Assembly: GCA_023014335.1 (NCBI GenBank)
Contig: JAECYW010000009.1
Location: forward strand, 2,604,001-2,668,000
Direction: 5' to 3'
DNA: 64,000 nt
Source of the DNA: Galerina marginata
Lineage: Eukaryota > Basidiomycota > Agaricomycetes > Agaricales > Galerinaceae
Under the pieces are notes generated by a model, which made no database searches, had not been told where the DNA came from, and saw only the letters and a list, made by a program, of their open reading frames with translations. The position numbers and the translations under genes were made by a program. Positions 1 through 12,063 of this stretch are shown one piece after another (within the stretch, counting starts at the first letter, position 1; each line of letters begins with the position of its first letter).

Positions 1-572
1 CAAGTTGGTGCATTACCAAATCCAAGGCAATTGCACAAAGTCCTGCTGTGAGTTTGATTATGTAAGCTTCTAGAACATTATTTCCATGTTATTTGGTTAT
101 GTTTTGCAATGTTTGGTGTGCCTTTTATGGGTTATCCAGTCAGTTTAACACCAATTTTCGGATTTTCACCAAGTTGAGCTGACTGTTTGCCAGATTTGAC
201 ACCATGACATCATTGCAAAACATATGTAAATATTTGTACATTATTTTAGATTGGTCTGGGCCACACATTTTAGCCTATCTAGCTCACTGAAATCCATTTC
301 AAGTGTAAATTTACACAAATTTGCGCTTTTTGGGTTGTGTGAGCAGGTCACATGACCAAATTGACCCTGGATACACATGCCACATGAAAGCCCTGATTTT
401 TACGAATTTTTTGATACCAAGATCATAAAAATTGGCCCAGTAATGGCTGAGATACAGAAACCATGCAGGGTCACTATATGAGTGGGAGAATTTCGAACCA
501 TTGCGTTAGGAATGTTTTCTGCCTGCTATGCAGGCCGGAAAACAAGTTCTTTTACTACGTAAGAACTTGTAA
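1..572 (-). mobile_element. Family A element, 5' part, cut by window edge
   Basis: On the minus strand this reads from the A-type 5' hairpin (stem ACAAGTTCTT/AAGAACTTGT, ending at 572) into the interior of the long (L) module and runs off the window start. The interior matches the L modules at 7.0, 13.5 and 22.5 kb. No protein is credible; a short reading frame out of the hairpin recurs in other copies only because the DNA is repeated. Confidence 0.85.
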
Positions 573-592
573 TTACTTTTTACGATTCATTG

Positions 593-789
593 TAACACTT
601 TCCGAGACGCCTTCGACGACGACGAAGATCCCGAAATTGACCGGGCCGGAAGACCCAACCAATCGCGTCGCGTTCCGAAAGCGGCATCAATCACATCAAC
701 AGCCATCAGAGCGTCTGATCTTGCCTCTCAACCACCACCACTGCCCTCTCCTGCTCACCCATCCACTCCTCAAGACCCTCAAAATGCCT
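593..789 (+). pseudogene. Acidic/Pro-rich coding-like fragment
   Basis: Directly after the family A element, one frame reads an acidic stretch (around FDDDEDPEIDRAG) followed by a Ser/Pro-rich tail. It ends at a plausible donor (CCTG|GTAAGC at about 790). It looks like the remaining exon of a gene cut by the element. I do not recognise the family, and the piece could be chance. Confidence 0.25.
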
Positions 790-899
790 GGTAAGCCTTT
801 CTTACTGCTAATATTTACTATTTAACTAGCTTTACAAGCTTTTACAAGGTGTAAACGACGCAAACGAACCCGCACGAACCCGCCGCCACGTCGCGAGCC

Positions 900-2030
900 C
901 CCCCTCCAACCTGAGGGTTGTGGGCCGACGTCGGGATAGTCGAGATCGGATTAGGGGGTTGGAAGAGAGTCAAGGGGAGACCCAAGGTGTGGGAGACCCG
1001 CCAGGTGCGTCGCGAGACGAGTCTACAAACTCGTTTCGCTTCATCGTCTTCTCACCGCCCCCTGCTCATCCAACGACCTCAGCCATACCACCCACACCCG
1101 CCAGGCCTCGTCGTTAACCCCCGCCGCTACCTGTTATTCCCCACCCTCGATGCCGATCCCGGCCCCCAATCAAAATGCGCAGCAGCAGTGCTGCTTGCGT
1201 ACGCGACGACAACGGGCAGGACGCCAGCAGGACGTCAGTAGCAGTACCCCTGCTGGTGTTCTGGGATCCGAGGATGTGGAGGCAGAGCAGCAGCACGTAC
1301 TTGTGCTGCTGCTCGTGCTCGTTATTCGACCCACCTCCCTTCGACGTCGATGCGAACACCGCGCGCCGACGCAGGTCGAATCCACCAGCACCCGCACCAC
1401 TTCCCTGCCCTGTCATCACCGTCCAAGACGACGACGAGCGAACGGGGCGTGAGGGAGCCATGAACGAGGAGCAGCAGCTCTGTGCTACTGCTCCTCGTTT
1501 TGTTGGCTGCGGTGGTGGTAAGGGCGGACGGGCGAGAACCAGCCACCAGGACGATACCAATCGTCCTGGTGCTCGCGCTCGCACTTGAGCTGCAGATAGC
1601 GAAAGGAAGGGGCGAGACGAACCATACCATTCGTCTCACAATTCCAACCTCCGTTCGATGAGGCCGTCGCCACCGCTGCCCTCCCGCCTCGTCACCCGTG
1701 GCACACACAAGCCGCCTTCTTCCATCCCAAACCACCGACACCATCGACTCCGTGGCAGGTCCCCCACATACCCCATGTCGTTCGACCCATCCGCCACGAA
1801 CGAAGGCGCCGCGGGAATAGAGGAGCGGTCGACGACGACGACAGCTGGCTGCTTTCTACGGCGCTCCACCCATCGATGAATCAACCGCGGCAGCATTGCC
1901 TGCTCTTTGGCTAGCAGACCACCGCAGGAGGCCGAGGCGGCTTCGTCACTGTCTCTCGCTCTCAAACGAGCGTGGTCATGCCCCGTTCTTGGCCACTTTC
2001 CACCTCCCCACCGCTGTTTCAGCCTCATAT
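900..2030. other. GC-rich segment with repeated short hairpins, no gene recognised
   Basis: This segment is much richer in G+C than its neighbours. It holds perfect or near-perfect short hairpins: 1012-1039 (11-bp stem, one G-T mismatch), 1285-1314 (12-bp perfect, 6-nt loop), 1463-1499 (12-bp perfect, 13-nt loop), 1544-1571 (12-bp perfect, loop ACCA) and 1614-1637 (8-bp perfect). Open frames exist on both strands but have the arginine- and serine-rich composition expected of GC-rich non-coding DNA. Confidence 0.5.
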
Positions 2031-3170
2031 GTAGCTACCACCAGGTATTAAGGTAGTCTAGTTACCGTGATACTTACTTATTGTATGTAGTAGATCAATA
2101 TTAATATGATATACCTGTTTATTTCACCAAGAATGAGTGAATACGAAATGTTTGGAGCTTGATAAGTCTACAGGTGGTACTTTGCAATAAAAATTACACT
2201 GTTGGATTCAGAGTTACTTGTAGAATCCAACTGTGCAGCCAAACGTGGCGGGACGGCCAAATTGAGCAGGGGGTAGGCAAAAACGGGGGGAAATACACGA
2301 AATCTATTTATAGCACGGTTGCGGAGAAGCATTCGCGCGTTTCGTACGAATGCGGAAAGTGGTTCGAAAGCTCATCCGGACGAGCTGCGAGCCATCCACC
2401 CTCTTCCCGGAGGATTTTGAGCATGAAACACATATCATTAGGTTTATTGTGAATGATACTGTACATCTACCTAGTTAATTGAGTAAATATCCAACAGGAG
2501 GATGAGCTGCGCGGGGAATTAATCATTCTATTTAGGCAAGCTGAGCGTGAAGGGATCTAATCTAGTTGATAAGGATGTGTATATCTAATCTATTGATAAG
2601 GAAGTAAATATCTAATCTAATTGATAAAGAAGCAGGCACAGATTTAAGTGCCTGACGACGAATTCGGAATAATGATGCGTGAAATCTATTTTTACAATTT
2701 CTTTGATGCTGAGTGCCTGACGACGAATCCGGAGTAATGATCCATCAAATCTATTTTTGTAATTTCTTTCCGGGATGTTGATGTGCGCGTCTATTTTTGG
2801 ACTGCGTCATCCATAGCCATCCGCGCCAATCCATCCATCCCTGCGACCCTGGAGGCGCGCAAATGGCGGAAACGGATGTATAAATATTATTTGACCCTGA
2901 TTATGTTTTTTCCCCGCCCGAATCCGCCCCCAACAGCGAGCAGGAGCCAAATTACTGTTCTGGAGCCCCATTCCTGCATTGTTTACATATGTTTACCATT
3001 TCCCGCCCCCAGCAGCAGCCCCAGCACCCTCCCCGGCACCCCCGGCATAGTAATATACACCTAAACCATGGTCTTAGGCAGTTTGCCATCTTAGCCCATG
3101 GCCCTTGTGGATGTAACACTTTACTTAGGCCACAGCCTAGGGTTCATATATAATTCTAGCTACCATGGCT
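2031..3170. other. Intergenic, low-complexity, no gene seen
   Basis: AT-rich sequence without a convincing gene. It contains three degenerate copies of an ATCTAATCT(A)..GATAAGGA motif (2556-2630) that recurs near 14.28 kb, and the 65-bp tandem duplication listed separately. Confidence 0.4.
2648..2777. repeat. 65-bp direct tandem duplication
   Basis: Two adjacent units begin GTGCCTGACGACGAAT at 2648 and 2713 (period 65) and differ at a handful of positions. Both contain an AAATCTATTTTT tract. Confidence 0.8.
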
Positions 3171-4499
3171 CATGACCCCAGCTGCAACGGACTGAGTGGC
3201 CCTATTGGGATTGACGTTCACGTAAACGCTAGCGTCGGTCCCAATGCATACACCTCCTTCATCCCACATAAACATGTCGAAGATGAAGTCGAGATAATAA
3301 TTGAAATCCCTGTCCTCGTTGAGCGGGGCCAGAGATTCCTCAAAAGTGACTCGCGACCAATAACGATCGCGGAATCAATGGCCTGGCCGGGCATGTGAAG
3401 CCATAGGCTCCAGTCGTTCGGTCAGGATGGGGAGCTTCTTGACGATCTCCAAAATGGGACCCTTTGTGTTCAGCTTTTGACGGCGTGACATCAAATGGTA
3501 GGAGAGGGGGTGAGGCGTAGCCTTGCCCAACATGTGCCCGGCCAATAAAGACCAAACGGGATGAGTCTCCGAGAGGGTACCAACGCGCAGAATCGCGTGG
3601 TAGTTAAGCCTCTCAAGGAGAAGATGAAAGGGGAAGAGGCCTGCAAGGGCCTCGACACCGGGACCGGGGGACGTAGAGAACGCACCTGTAATCCAGAGAG
3701 CAGCCTTGCGCTGCATCTGACCTAAAAGCTTCAAGGCGCCCTTGCAGCGAGCACCTTCGAAGAACCAGATACCCATAGGTAGCTATGGGCACCACGCAAG
3801 ATCGGTCAAGGAGCCTCTTCTCAGTAGGCTCCAAACCGCGAGTGGACGAGCCAAGCATTCTATGGCTTTCACCGACGAGAATGCCTTGGTTGAGTAGAAA
3901 CGCACATGCTCATGGAAAGTGAGCTTGCGGTCAAAAAAGAAACCCAAGTATCGCCAAAACGGCTTGGGCTTCAGGGGGGTCGCTCCAGTGAAAGGGGCAT
4001 AGCCCAGATCAATTGAAGGGTTGTAATCCAAGTGCGACCTGTCGAAGTGATAAATCTCCGACTTGTCGTGCTCGAGGACGAGAGCGAACTGAGTAAACAG
4101 TTTGAAAATAACCTTGTATGCTTTTTTGAGGAGCAAACAATTTATGTCGAGCGACTTTGACCGCACAATGAGTGTACCGTCGTCGACATAGGAAAGGAGC
4201 CAGCACTTATTGCGATGCTGCTCAAAGAGGCGCATGATGGGCGCCAGCGTGAGGGCCGACAGAACAGGAGACAGAGCAGAACCCTGCCCCACCCCCACGT
4301 CTGCAGACCGATGCGGAGAGACGAAGGTGTTCCACGCGTACTGCGTGGAGCGGCCAACAAGATAAGAAGCAAAGAAAGCCACCACATTCGGTGGAAATCC
4401 CTGCTTGGCAAGCACCGCCAACAAAACATCATGATTTATCGACGGAAAGAATTGGGCCAGATCGAATGCCAAGACGCTCGTTTTAAGTCCCTTAGCCCA
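3171..4499 (-). pseudogene. LINE fragment: reverse transcriptase and start of RNase H
   Basis: Minus strand, homologous to the LINE copies at 33.7-40.4 kb. RT motif A (AFDLAQFFPSINH), motif B (GVGQGSALSPVL) and motif C (YVDDGTL) are visible, then a thumb region, then the first RNase H strand. The frame is broken near 3,780 and the element is truncated at about 3171, so it is dead. Its upstream part resumes at 7525 beyond a family A insertion. Codon differences from the 33-40 kb copies show it is an older copy. The 3171-3790 part is also an inverted repeat of 9640-10260. Confidence 0.85.
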
Positions 4500-7400
4500 C
4501 TTGGTCAGAGGCCATTGCTGCGCATGGCAAAAACAAGTTCTTACTTTTAAGGTAAGTCCGACTATAAATAAAGGTTAAATAAGTAAATAATGCATAGTCC
4601 GCTCAGTTCTGAAGCTATTGGGATGATATTATACTCAAAAAAAGCAGAAAAATGAGGCGGATCTAACAAGCCTAAAACGGCCTGGTCACGTGACCAGGAA
4701 GGCCCTGATTTTTACGAATTTTTTGATACCAAAATCATCAAAATTGGCTGAGTAATGGCTGAGATACAGAAACCATGCAGGGTCACTGTATGAGTGGGAG
4801 AATTTTGAACCATTGCGTTAGGAATGTTTTCTGCCTGCTATGCAGGCCGGAAAACAAGTTCTTTTACTACGTAAGAACTTGTAACAAGATTAATTATTAG
4901 ACTACAATAAGAACTTGTAAAAAGATTAATTCATACGTCACTTAGTTTTTATCATATTGCCTCGAAACAGAGTGTGTAATTATCAGAAAAATCAGGGCTA
5001 AAAGATGGAGTCACATAGGTATTGTCACATCTCCATGTGACTTACCAAATGCGGAATATTGTTTGAAATACACTATATTGGGAGATTTAAAGGCATTAAA
5101 ATAAAATAAAAATACAGATGATGTTTTTTTTACCTAAGAGATGGTCTGTGCACACATATCACATGACATATCCCTGAGAATATTTTGGTCTAACTTGGTG
5201 CATCAACTGATTCCAAGGCAATTGCACAGAGTTCTGTTGTGAGTTTGATTATGTAAGCATCTATTACATCATATTGAAGCTATTTGGTCATGTTTTGCAT
5301 TGTTTGGTATGCCTTTTATGGGTTATCCAGTCAGTTTAACACCAATTTTGCGATTTTCACTGAGTTAAGCTGGCTGTTTGCCAGATTTAGACACCATGAC
5401 ATCATTGCAAAACATATGTAAATATTTGTACATTATATTAGATTGGTCTGGGCAACATATTTTAGCATATCTAGCTCACTGAAATCTGCTTCAAGTGTAA
5501 ATTCACACAAATTTCCGCTTTTTGGGTCGTGTGAACAGATCACATGACCGAATCGTCCCTGGATACCCATGCCACATGAAAGCCCTGATTTTTACGAATT
5601 TTTTGATACCAAAATCATCAAAATTGGCTGAGTAATGGCTGAGATACAGAAACCATGCAGGGTCACTGTATGAGTGGGAGAATTTTGAACCATTGCGTTA
5701 GGAATGTTTTCTGCCTGCTATGCAGGCCGGAAAACAAGTTCTTTTACTACGTAAGAACTTGTAACAAGATTAATTATTAGACTACAATAAGAACTTGTAA
5801 AAAGATTAATTCATACGTCACTTAGTTTTTATCATATTGCCTCGAAACAGAGTGTGTAATTATCAGAAAAATCAGGGCTAAAAGATGGAGTCACATAGGT
5901 ATTGTCACATCTCCATGTGACTTACCAAATGCGGAATATTGTTTGAAATACACTATATTGGGAGATTTAAAGGCATTAAAATAAAATAAAAATACAGATG
6001 ATGTTTTTTTTACCTAAGAGATGGTCTGTGCACACATATCACATGACATATCCCTGAGAATATTTTGGTCTAACTTGGTGCATCAACTGATTCCAAGGCA
6101 ATTGCACAGAGTTCTGTTGTGAGTTTGATTATGTAAGCATCTATTACATCATATTGAAGCTATTTGGTCATGTTTTGCATTGTTTGGTATGCCTTTTATG
6201 GGTTATCCAGTCAGTTTAACACCAATTTTGCGATTTTCACTGAGTTAAGCTGGCTGTTTGCCAGATTTAGACACCATGACATCATTGCAAAACATATGTA
6301 AATATTTGTACATTATATTAGATTGGTCTGGGCAACATATTTTAGCATATCTAGCTCACTGAAATCTGCTTCAAGTGTAAATTCACACAAATTTCCGCTT
6401 TTTGGGTCGTGTGAACAGATCACATGACCGAATCGTCCCTGGATACCCATGCCACATGAAAGCCCTGATTTTTACGAATTTTTTGATACCAAAATCATCA
6501 AAATTGGCTGAGTAATGGCTGAGATACAGAAACCATGCAGGGTCACTGTATGAGTGGGAGAATTTTGAACCATTGCGTTAGGAATGTTTTCTGCCTGCTA
6601 TGCAGGCCGGAAAACAAGTTCTTTTACTACGTAAGAACTTGTAACAAGATTAATTATTAGACTACAATAAGAACTTGTAAAAAGATTAATTCATACGTCA
6701 CTTAGTTTTTATCATATTGCCTCGAAACAGAGTGTGTAATTATCAGAAAAATCAGGGCTAAAAGATGGAGTCACATAGGTATTGTCACATCTCCATGTGA
6801 CTTACCAAATGCGGAATATTGTTTGAAATACACTATATTGGGAGATTTAAAGGCATTAAAATAAAATAAAAATACAGATGATGTTTTTTTTACCTAAGAG
6901 ATGGTCTGTGCACACATATCACATGACATATCCCTGAGAATATTTTGGTCTAACTTGGTGCATCAACTGATTCCAAGGCAATTGCACAGAGTTCTGTTGT
7001 GAGTTTGATTATGTAAGCATCTATTACATCATATTGAAGCTATTTGGTCATGTTTTGCATTGTTTGGTATGCCTTTTATGGGTTATCCAGTCAGTTTAAC
7101 ACCAATTTTGCGATTTTCACTGAGTTAAGCTGGCTGTTTGCCAGATTTAGACACCATGACATCATTGCAAAACATATGTAAATATTTGTACATTATATTA
7201 GATTGGTCTGGGCAACATATTTTAGCATATCTAGCTCACTGAAATCTGCTTCAAGTGTAAATTCACACAAATTTCCGCTTTTTGGGTCGTGTGAACAGAT
7301 CACATGACCGAATCGTCCCTGGATACCCATGCCACATGAAAGCCCTGATTTTTACGAATTTTTTGATACCAAAATCATCAAAATTGGCTGAGTAATGGCT

Positions 7401-7524
7401 GAGATACAGAAACCATGCAGGGTCACTGTATGAGTGGGAGAATTTTGAACCATTGCGTTAGGAATGTTTTCTGCCTGCTATGCAGGCCGGAAAACAAGTT
7501 CTTTTACTACGTAAGAACTTGTAA
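4500..7524 (-). mobile_element. Family A element (Helentron-like, non-autonomous) with three L modules
   Basis: Minus orientation. The 3' terminus (CTTGGTCAG on the plus strand, at 4500) is followed by the GCCATTGCTGCGCATGGC stem-loop and an ATIR copy. A short (S) module (4500-4884) is followed by three 880-bp L modules, each ending in the 5' hairpin and GTAA. The left flank CTTAGCCCA and right flank CCCAGCACG rejoin to the uninterrupted LINE sequence seen at 40.08 kb, with no target duplication. The S module contains a perfect 18-bp palindrome centred on CACGTG at 4681-4698. No coding sequence. Confidence 0.85.
4885..7524 (-). repeat. Three head-to-tail 880-bp units, apparently identical
   Basis: Units 4885-5764, 5765-6644 and 6645-7524. 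Corresponding landmarks are exactly 880 bp apart and I found no difference between units by eye. Each unit begins CAAGATTAATTATTAG and ends in the A hairpin. Single L modules of 855-889 bp occur in the other A copies. Confidence 0.9.
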
Positions 7525-7753
7525 CCCAGCACGCACAATGTGCGTTAAGTAGAGGCCAGCATCCTCAGTGGAGCGCTGCCGGACTTCGGGGTGGAATAGG
7601 AAGGCTTGCCGGGTTTCGGAATGATAACCGACAGTGAGTCCTTAAAGGCAGAAGGCCAATGCGAATGCTCAAGGCACCCATTGGCGATCCGGAGGAAGAG
7701 GTCGGCAGTGCCGCCCTCTGATTTAACAAACCACTTCAGGTGTGCCCAACTGA
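7525..7753 (-). pseudogene. LINE fragment: RT N-terminal region
   Basis: Continuation of the 3171-4499 LINE beyond the first A insertion. It encodes the segment before RT motif A (SWAHLKWFVKSEGG, VIIPKPGKPSYSTPKS), as in the LINE at 40.3 kb. An internal deletion/frameshift follows the TPKS motif. The other end is interrupted by a second family A element at 7754. Confidence 0.8.
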
Positions 7754-8993
7754 CTTGTTCAGAGGCCATTGCTGCGCATGGCAAAAACAAGTTCTTACTT
7801 TCAAGGTGAGTCTGACTACAAATAAAGGTTAAATAAGTAAATAATGCATAGTCCGCTCAAATCTGAAGCTATTAGGATGATCTTATACTCAAAAAAAGCA
7901 GAAAAATGAGGCCGTTCTGGTAAACCTAAAATCGCCTGGTCACGTGACCAGGAAGGCCCTGATTTTTACGAATTTTTTGATACCAAGATCATAAAAATTG
8001 GCCCAGTAATGGCTGAGATACAGAAACCATGCAGGGTCACAGTATGAGTGGGAGAATTTCCAACCATTGCGTTAGAAACCATTTCTGCCTGCTATGCAGG
8101 CCGGAAAACAAGTTCTTTTACTAGGTAAGAACTTGTAACAAGATTAATTCATAGGTCGCTTAGTTTTTATCAGATTGCCTTGAAACAAAGTGTGTAATTA
8201 TCAGAAAAATCAGGGCTAAAAGATGGCGTCACATATTTATTGTCACATTTTCATGTGACTTACCAAATGCGGAATATTGTTTGAAATACACAGTAAATAA
8301 GCTATTTTAAGAGATTTTAAAGGCATTAAAATAAAATAAAAATACTAATGATGTTTTTTTACCTAATAGATGGTCTGTGCACACATATCACATGACATAT
8401 CCCTGAGAATATTTTGGTCTAACTTGGTGCATCAACTGATTCCAAGGCAATTGCACAAATTTCTGCTGTGAGTTTGATTATGTAAGTATCTAGAACATTA
8501 TATTCAAGTCATTTGGTCATGTTTTGCAATGTTTGGTGTGTCTTTCATGGGTTATCCAGTCAGTTTAACACCAATTTTGCGATTTTTACTGAGTTAAGCT
8601 GGCTGTTTGCCAGATTTGGACACCATGACATCATTGCAAAACATATGTAAATATTTGTACATTATTCTAGATTGGTCTGGGTAACATATTCTAGTATATC
8701 TAGCTTACTGAAATTTGTTTTAAGTGTAAATTCACACAAATTTGCGCTTTTTGGGTCGTGTGAACAGGTCACGTGACCTAATCACCCCTGGTTACACATG
8801 CCACATGAAAGCCCTGATTTTTACGAATTTTTTGATACCAAGATCATAAAAATTGGCCCAGTAATGGCTGAGATACAGAAACCATGCAGGGTCACAGTAT
8901 GAGTGGGAGAATTTCCAACCATTGCGTTAGAAACCATTTCTGCCTGCTATGCAGGCCGGAAAACAAGTTCTTTTACTATGTAAGAACTTGTAA
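7754..8993 (-). mobile_element. Family A element with one L module
   Basis: S module 7754-8138 and L module 8139-8993 on the minus strand, with the stem-loop terminus and ATIR at the left and the hairpin at the right. The flanks CAACTGA and CATCTATCC rejoin so that a minus-strand frame reads through as ..WID-VSWAH.. with no added or lost base. This fixes both ends and shows the absence of a TSD. The S module carries the same CACGTG palindrome (7936-7953). Confidence 0.85.
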
Positions 8994-9516
8994 CATCTAT
9001 CCACCCAGTATTGTTGAGGGCTGCGACAAAGTCAACAACCCCGGATGCAAGCCGGCGGGAGCCAGCAAGATTGGTGTCGGCCCTAGGTCTCCCGGCGAGG
9101 AGAGCCCTAGTGGCGCGCTCAATGCTGATGGCAATGGATGCCGCAGTTACACTCCCTTCAGTGACTGCTTCATCACCATCTTGATCGTCTGAGGAGGGCT
9201 CAAAGTCAGCCATCTCCGTATCAGAGGGGGGTGGTCCGTGCGCAGAGGGCTGAACCGTAGAACTGGACGCCCTAGAGGACGGCCTGGAAGGTTCTCGACA
9301 TTCCTGGGCAGGGACATTGGGGGTATAATGAGCTCTGGCTGCAGAAGATGCAGCAGAACCGGAAGATCCAACTGCAGGAGCTGCAGTAAAGACCGGGCGG
9401 GGGGGGGGGGGGGGGGGGGTTTCGACTTGTCTGGCCCGTATCACGGGCGCTTTGCGGGCGCTCGTCCCCAGGCTTGGGAGGCATAATCGATGGGATGCGG
9501 TGAAGCAGTGTACCAA
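8994..9516 (-). pseudogene. LINE upstream open frame (Ser/Pro-rich, unknown)
   Basis: A 170-residue open frame precedes and is in frame with the RT fragment once the A element is removed. It is rich in Ser, Pro and Ala, with an acidic patch (EPSSDDQDGDE) and a short helical region. It could be part of a gag-like ORF1 fused to the RT by deletion; no endonuclease motif is visible. A 20-odd-base poly-G run at about 9399-9420 lies inside it and is prone to sequencing error. Confidence 0.45.
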
Positions 9517-9640
9517 GTTTCGAGTTGATCGGACAAGTGGTTGTTGCGTGGAGAACGAGTTAAGCGACGTCGAGATTTTCTCACGCTGTGTACCAATATG
9601 GTAGAAAGCAAGAAGGGATGTACCAATCTTGCGTGGTGCC

Positions 9641-11081
9641 CATAGCTACCTATGGGTACCGTCTCTGGTTCTTCGAAGGTGCTCGCTGCAAGGGCGCCTT
9701 GAAGCTTTTAGGTCAGATGCAGCGCAAGGCTGCTCTCTGGATTACAGGTGCGTTCTCTACGTCCCCCGGTCCCGGTGTCGAGGCCCTTGCAGGCCTCTTC
9801 CCCTTTCATCTTCTCCTTGAGAGGCTTAACTACCACGCGATTCTGCGCGTTGGTACCCTCTCGGAAACTCATCCCGTTTGGTCTTTATTGGCCGGGCACA
9901 TGTTGGGCAAGGCTACGCCTCACCCCCTCTCCTACCATTTGATGTCACGCCGTCAAAAGCTGAACACAAAGGGTCCCATTTTGGAGATCGTCAAGAAGCT
10001 CCCCATCCTGACCGAACGACTGGAGCCTATGGCTTCACATGCCCGGCCAGGCCATTGATTCCGCGATCGTTATTGGTCGCGAGTCACTTTTGAGGAATCT
10101 CTGGCCCCGCTCAACGAGGACAGGGATTTCAATTATTATCTCGACTTCATCTTCGACATGTTTATGTGGGATGAAGGAGGTGTATGCATTGGGACCGACG
10201 CTAGCGTTTACGTGAACGTCAATCCCAATAGGGCCACTCAGTCCGTTGCAGCTGGGGTCATCTTTTCACAAGGCGTTGAAGTTGATCGCTTCAGATGGCT
10301 TGTGGGTCGTACCACCGCGCCTGACGCGGAAATGTCGGCCATCTGCCGTGCCATCGAGGCCGCCACCAGGCGGCAATGCAGGCACGTCGCTATCTTCACG
10401 GACTCGATTGCTATGGCAAAGCGAGCCCTTGACACTTCCTTGCATTCGTCGCAGTCTCACTCACTGTGCGCTTGCAAAGTCCTCGAAGCCTGGCTTGAGG
10501 CAGACCCTCAACGCTGGATTTCTTTCCACTACGTCCCCCCCACTAATCTCGAGTGGGGCGTACATCATATGGCTCACCAGTACGCTCGGGGAGCCGCTCA
10601 TTTCCCTGTGGACTTCAGTTCGCAGGTTACTTTTGATTGCCTTCGCGCAGAGGGCGACACTCGCGTGGCGGCACGCTGGGCCAAGGCTGCAGCTGACCGT
10701 CCACAACATCTGGGTCGCGACTTCCTCCAGCTCTCAACGCTGGGTAAGAAACCGCGGCCCATCCGTCCGGCTACTCAAAAGGGTGGGCCTTATATTCGCG
10801 AGTCTGGAGGCGACGCCGCCTCCTTCGTGCGCTTGTGCAGGTGTATACTGAATCATGCGCCAATCGGCTCGTACTACGACCGATTTAACATCCAAGAGCC
10901 TCATGGCTGCCCCCGCTGCGGCGCTCCTCGCGAGACCCGCTCACACATCCTAAAGTACTGTCCGCGGTACGATAGACAATCCCCAACTGATCGTTTACAC
11001 GGTTTGTTGATGTTTTTGTTGGAGAACCCAGAAGCTTTCTGCTTCGCCCGCCAAGCGGCAGCACCGCAAGGCATTGGGTAA
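9641..11081 (+). pseudogene. LINE RT C-terminus plus RNase H, frameshifted
   Basis: The RT thumb reads to about 10058, where the frame stops. The frame from 10158 to 11081 encodes RNase H: the first acidic position is in GTDASVY, the second in PDAEMSAI and the third in FTDSIAMA. A C-terminal knuckle of the CPRCGAPRETRSHILKYC type follows. In the intact LINE these are one ORF, so this copy is a pseudogene. RNase H in a LINE removes the RNA strand during target-primed synthesis (family knowledge). Confidence 0.8.
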
Positions 11082-11457
11082 GGCGTTCCGCGCGGGCTCG
11101 TCGCTCAGAGAGGCCTTGATACCTTCTTCCGGGTTGCGTCGGTTGGGGGAGGTCCAATCCCTCCTTCAGACGAGGTTGACAGGCCAAGGACGGGGTGGTG
11201 TAGTTCCGCGCGTTCTTCGCGTTTCGTACCCGGTTGCATTCGCTACGACCGGTGGTTACTCTGCAGCCCATATCTCGAATGGTAGCTGCTTTTTTGGCTT
11301 GCGCGGATGATTTATCATTCGGTTGGGGGCCTCATCCCCGCATCTGCTTATTTCTTTCGCTGGTATGGGTTTCGGGTCGTCAAGGCGCGAGTGGGCGAGG
11401 GTTTTCGGGGCGGGTTCGGGTCTTGAAGTGGGCGTCGGGTTCGGAAGGCGGAGAGAG

Positions 11458-12063
11458 TTATGAGTCCTTTGATTTATCAAAGACTCATTCTTTATAAACC
11501 CAGAACTTAGTTGAAAATTTCATTCATTCATTGATCATTCAATACCGCGGAAAAATATTTCCCAAAAAGGAAAATTTTGACCAGATAATAGATTTAGATC
11601 CTTTAATTATAAATCCCAAAAATTCATGTGACTAGCTATTTCCATCCCTGAGATATTGACATTTTAAGTCCAAAAATCACAAAAGTGCCAGCTTTTTTTG
11701 AGTTTTTTGCATTTTTTTCAATAAGGAAGGAAGCTAGTCACATGATTTCAACAGATTCAGGGTTCTCAAATCATTTCCCACAACTTTGTTTTTTTGTTCT
11801 AAAATGATAACTGCCAAATTGGGTAGCTTACTCCCACCATATATGTATAATAAATTGAACTTTGAAACTTCTTTGTTTCTTTCCTCCATCACTAATGCAG
11901 CTATTGACTTGCTTTCTTTTGCTATGGTCTCTGGCTACTTTTTACTATCATCTAGAACACTCTCCTGGCCTCCAAAGTGTCTGGTTGTGCCATTAACTTT
12001 TGACCTTTTGAAATTAAAAAGGACTCATACATGCCATGCGAAGCAATGGCCCACACCCACAAG
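11458..12063 (+). mobile_element. Family B element (Helentron-like, non-autonomous), intact ends
   Basis: 5' end TTATGAGTCC with a hairpin (ATGAGTCCTTTGAT/ATCAAAGACTCAT). 3' end: GGACTCATA, then GCCATGCGAAGCAATGGC, then CACAAG. The LINE 3' UTR at 36.55 kb gives the empty site GGAGAGAG^TGCAGCAG, so the insertion is exact, 5' of a T, and has no TSD. No coding content; internal TCACATGA motifs are present. Confidence 0.9.

Noticed and set aside
1114..2028. Several overlapping frames on both strands of the GC-rich island as genes
   Set aside because: None has a domain, a consistent splice pattern or normal composition.
4885..7524. Tandem direct repeats as a CRISPR-like or satellite array
   Set aside because: Units are 880 bp, without spacers, in a eukaryotic context, and are modules of the family A element.
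8884..8993. Recurring short frame MQGHSMSGRISN.. out of the A hairpin as a gene
   Set aside because: It is present in every A copy only because the DNA is repeated. It lies on either strand of host DNA, with no start context and a variable end.
9399..9420. Poly-G run as a functional G-quadruplex
   Set aside because: It lies in a dead LINE fragment and homopolymer length is unreliable.
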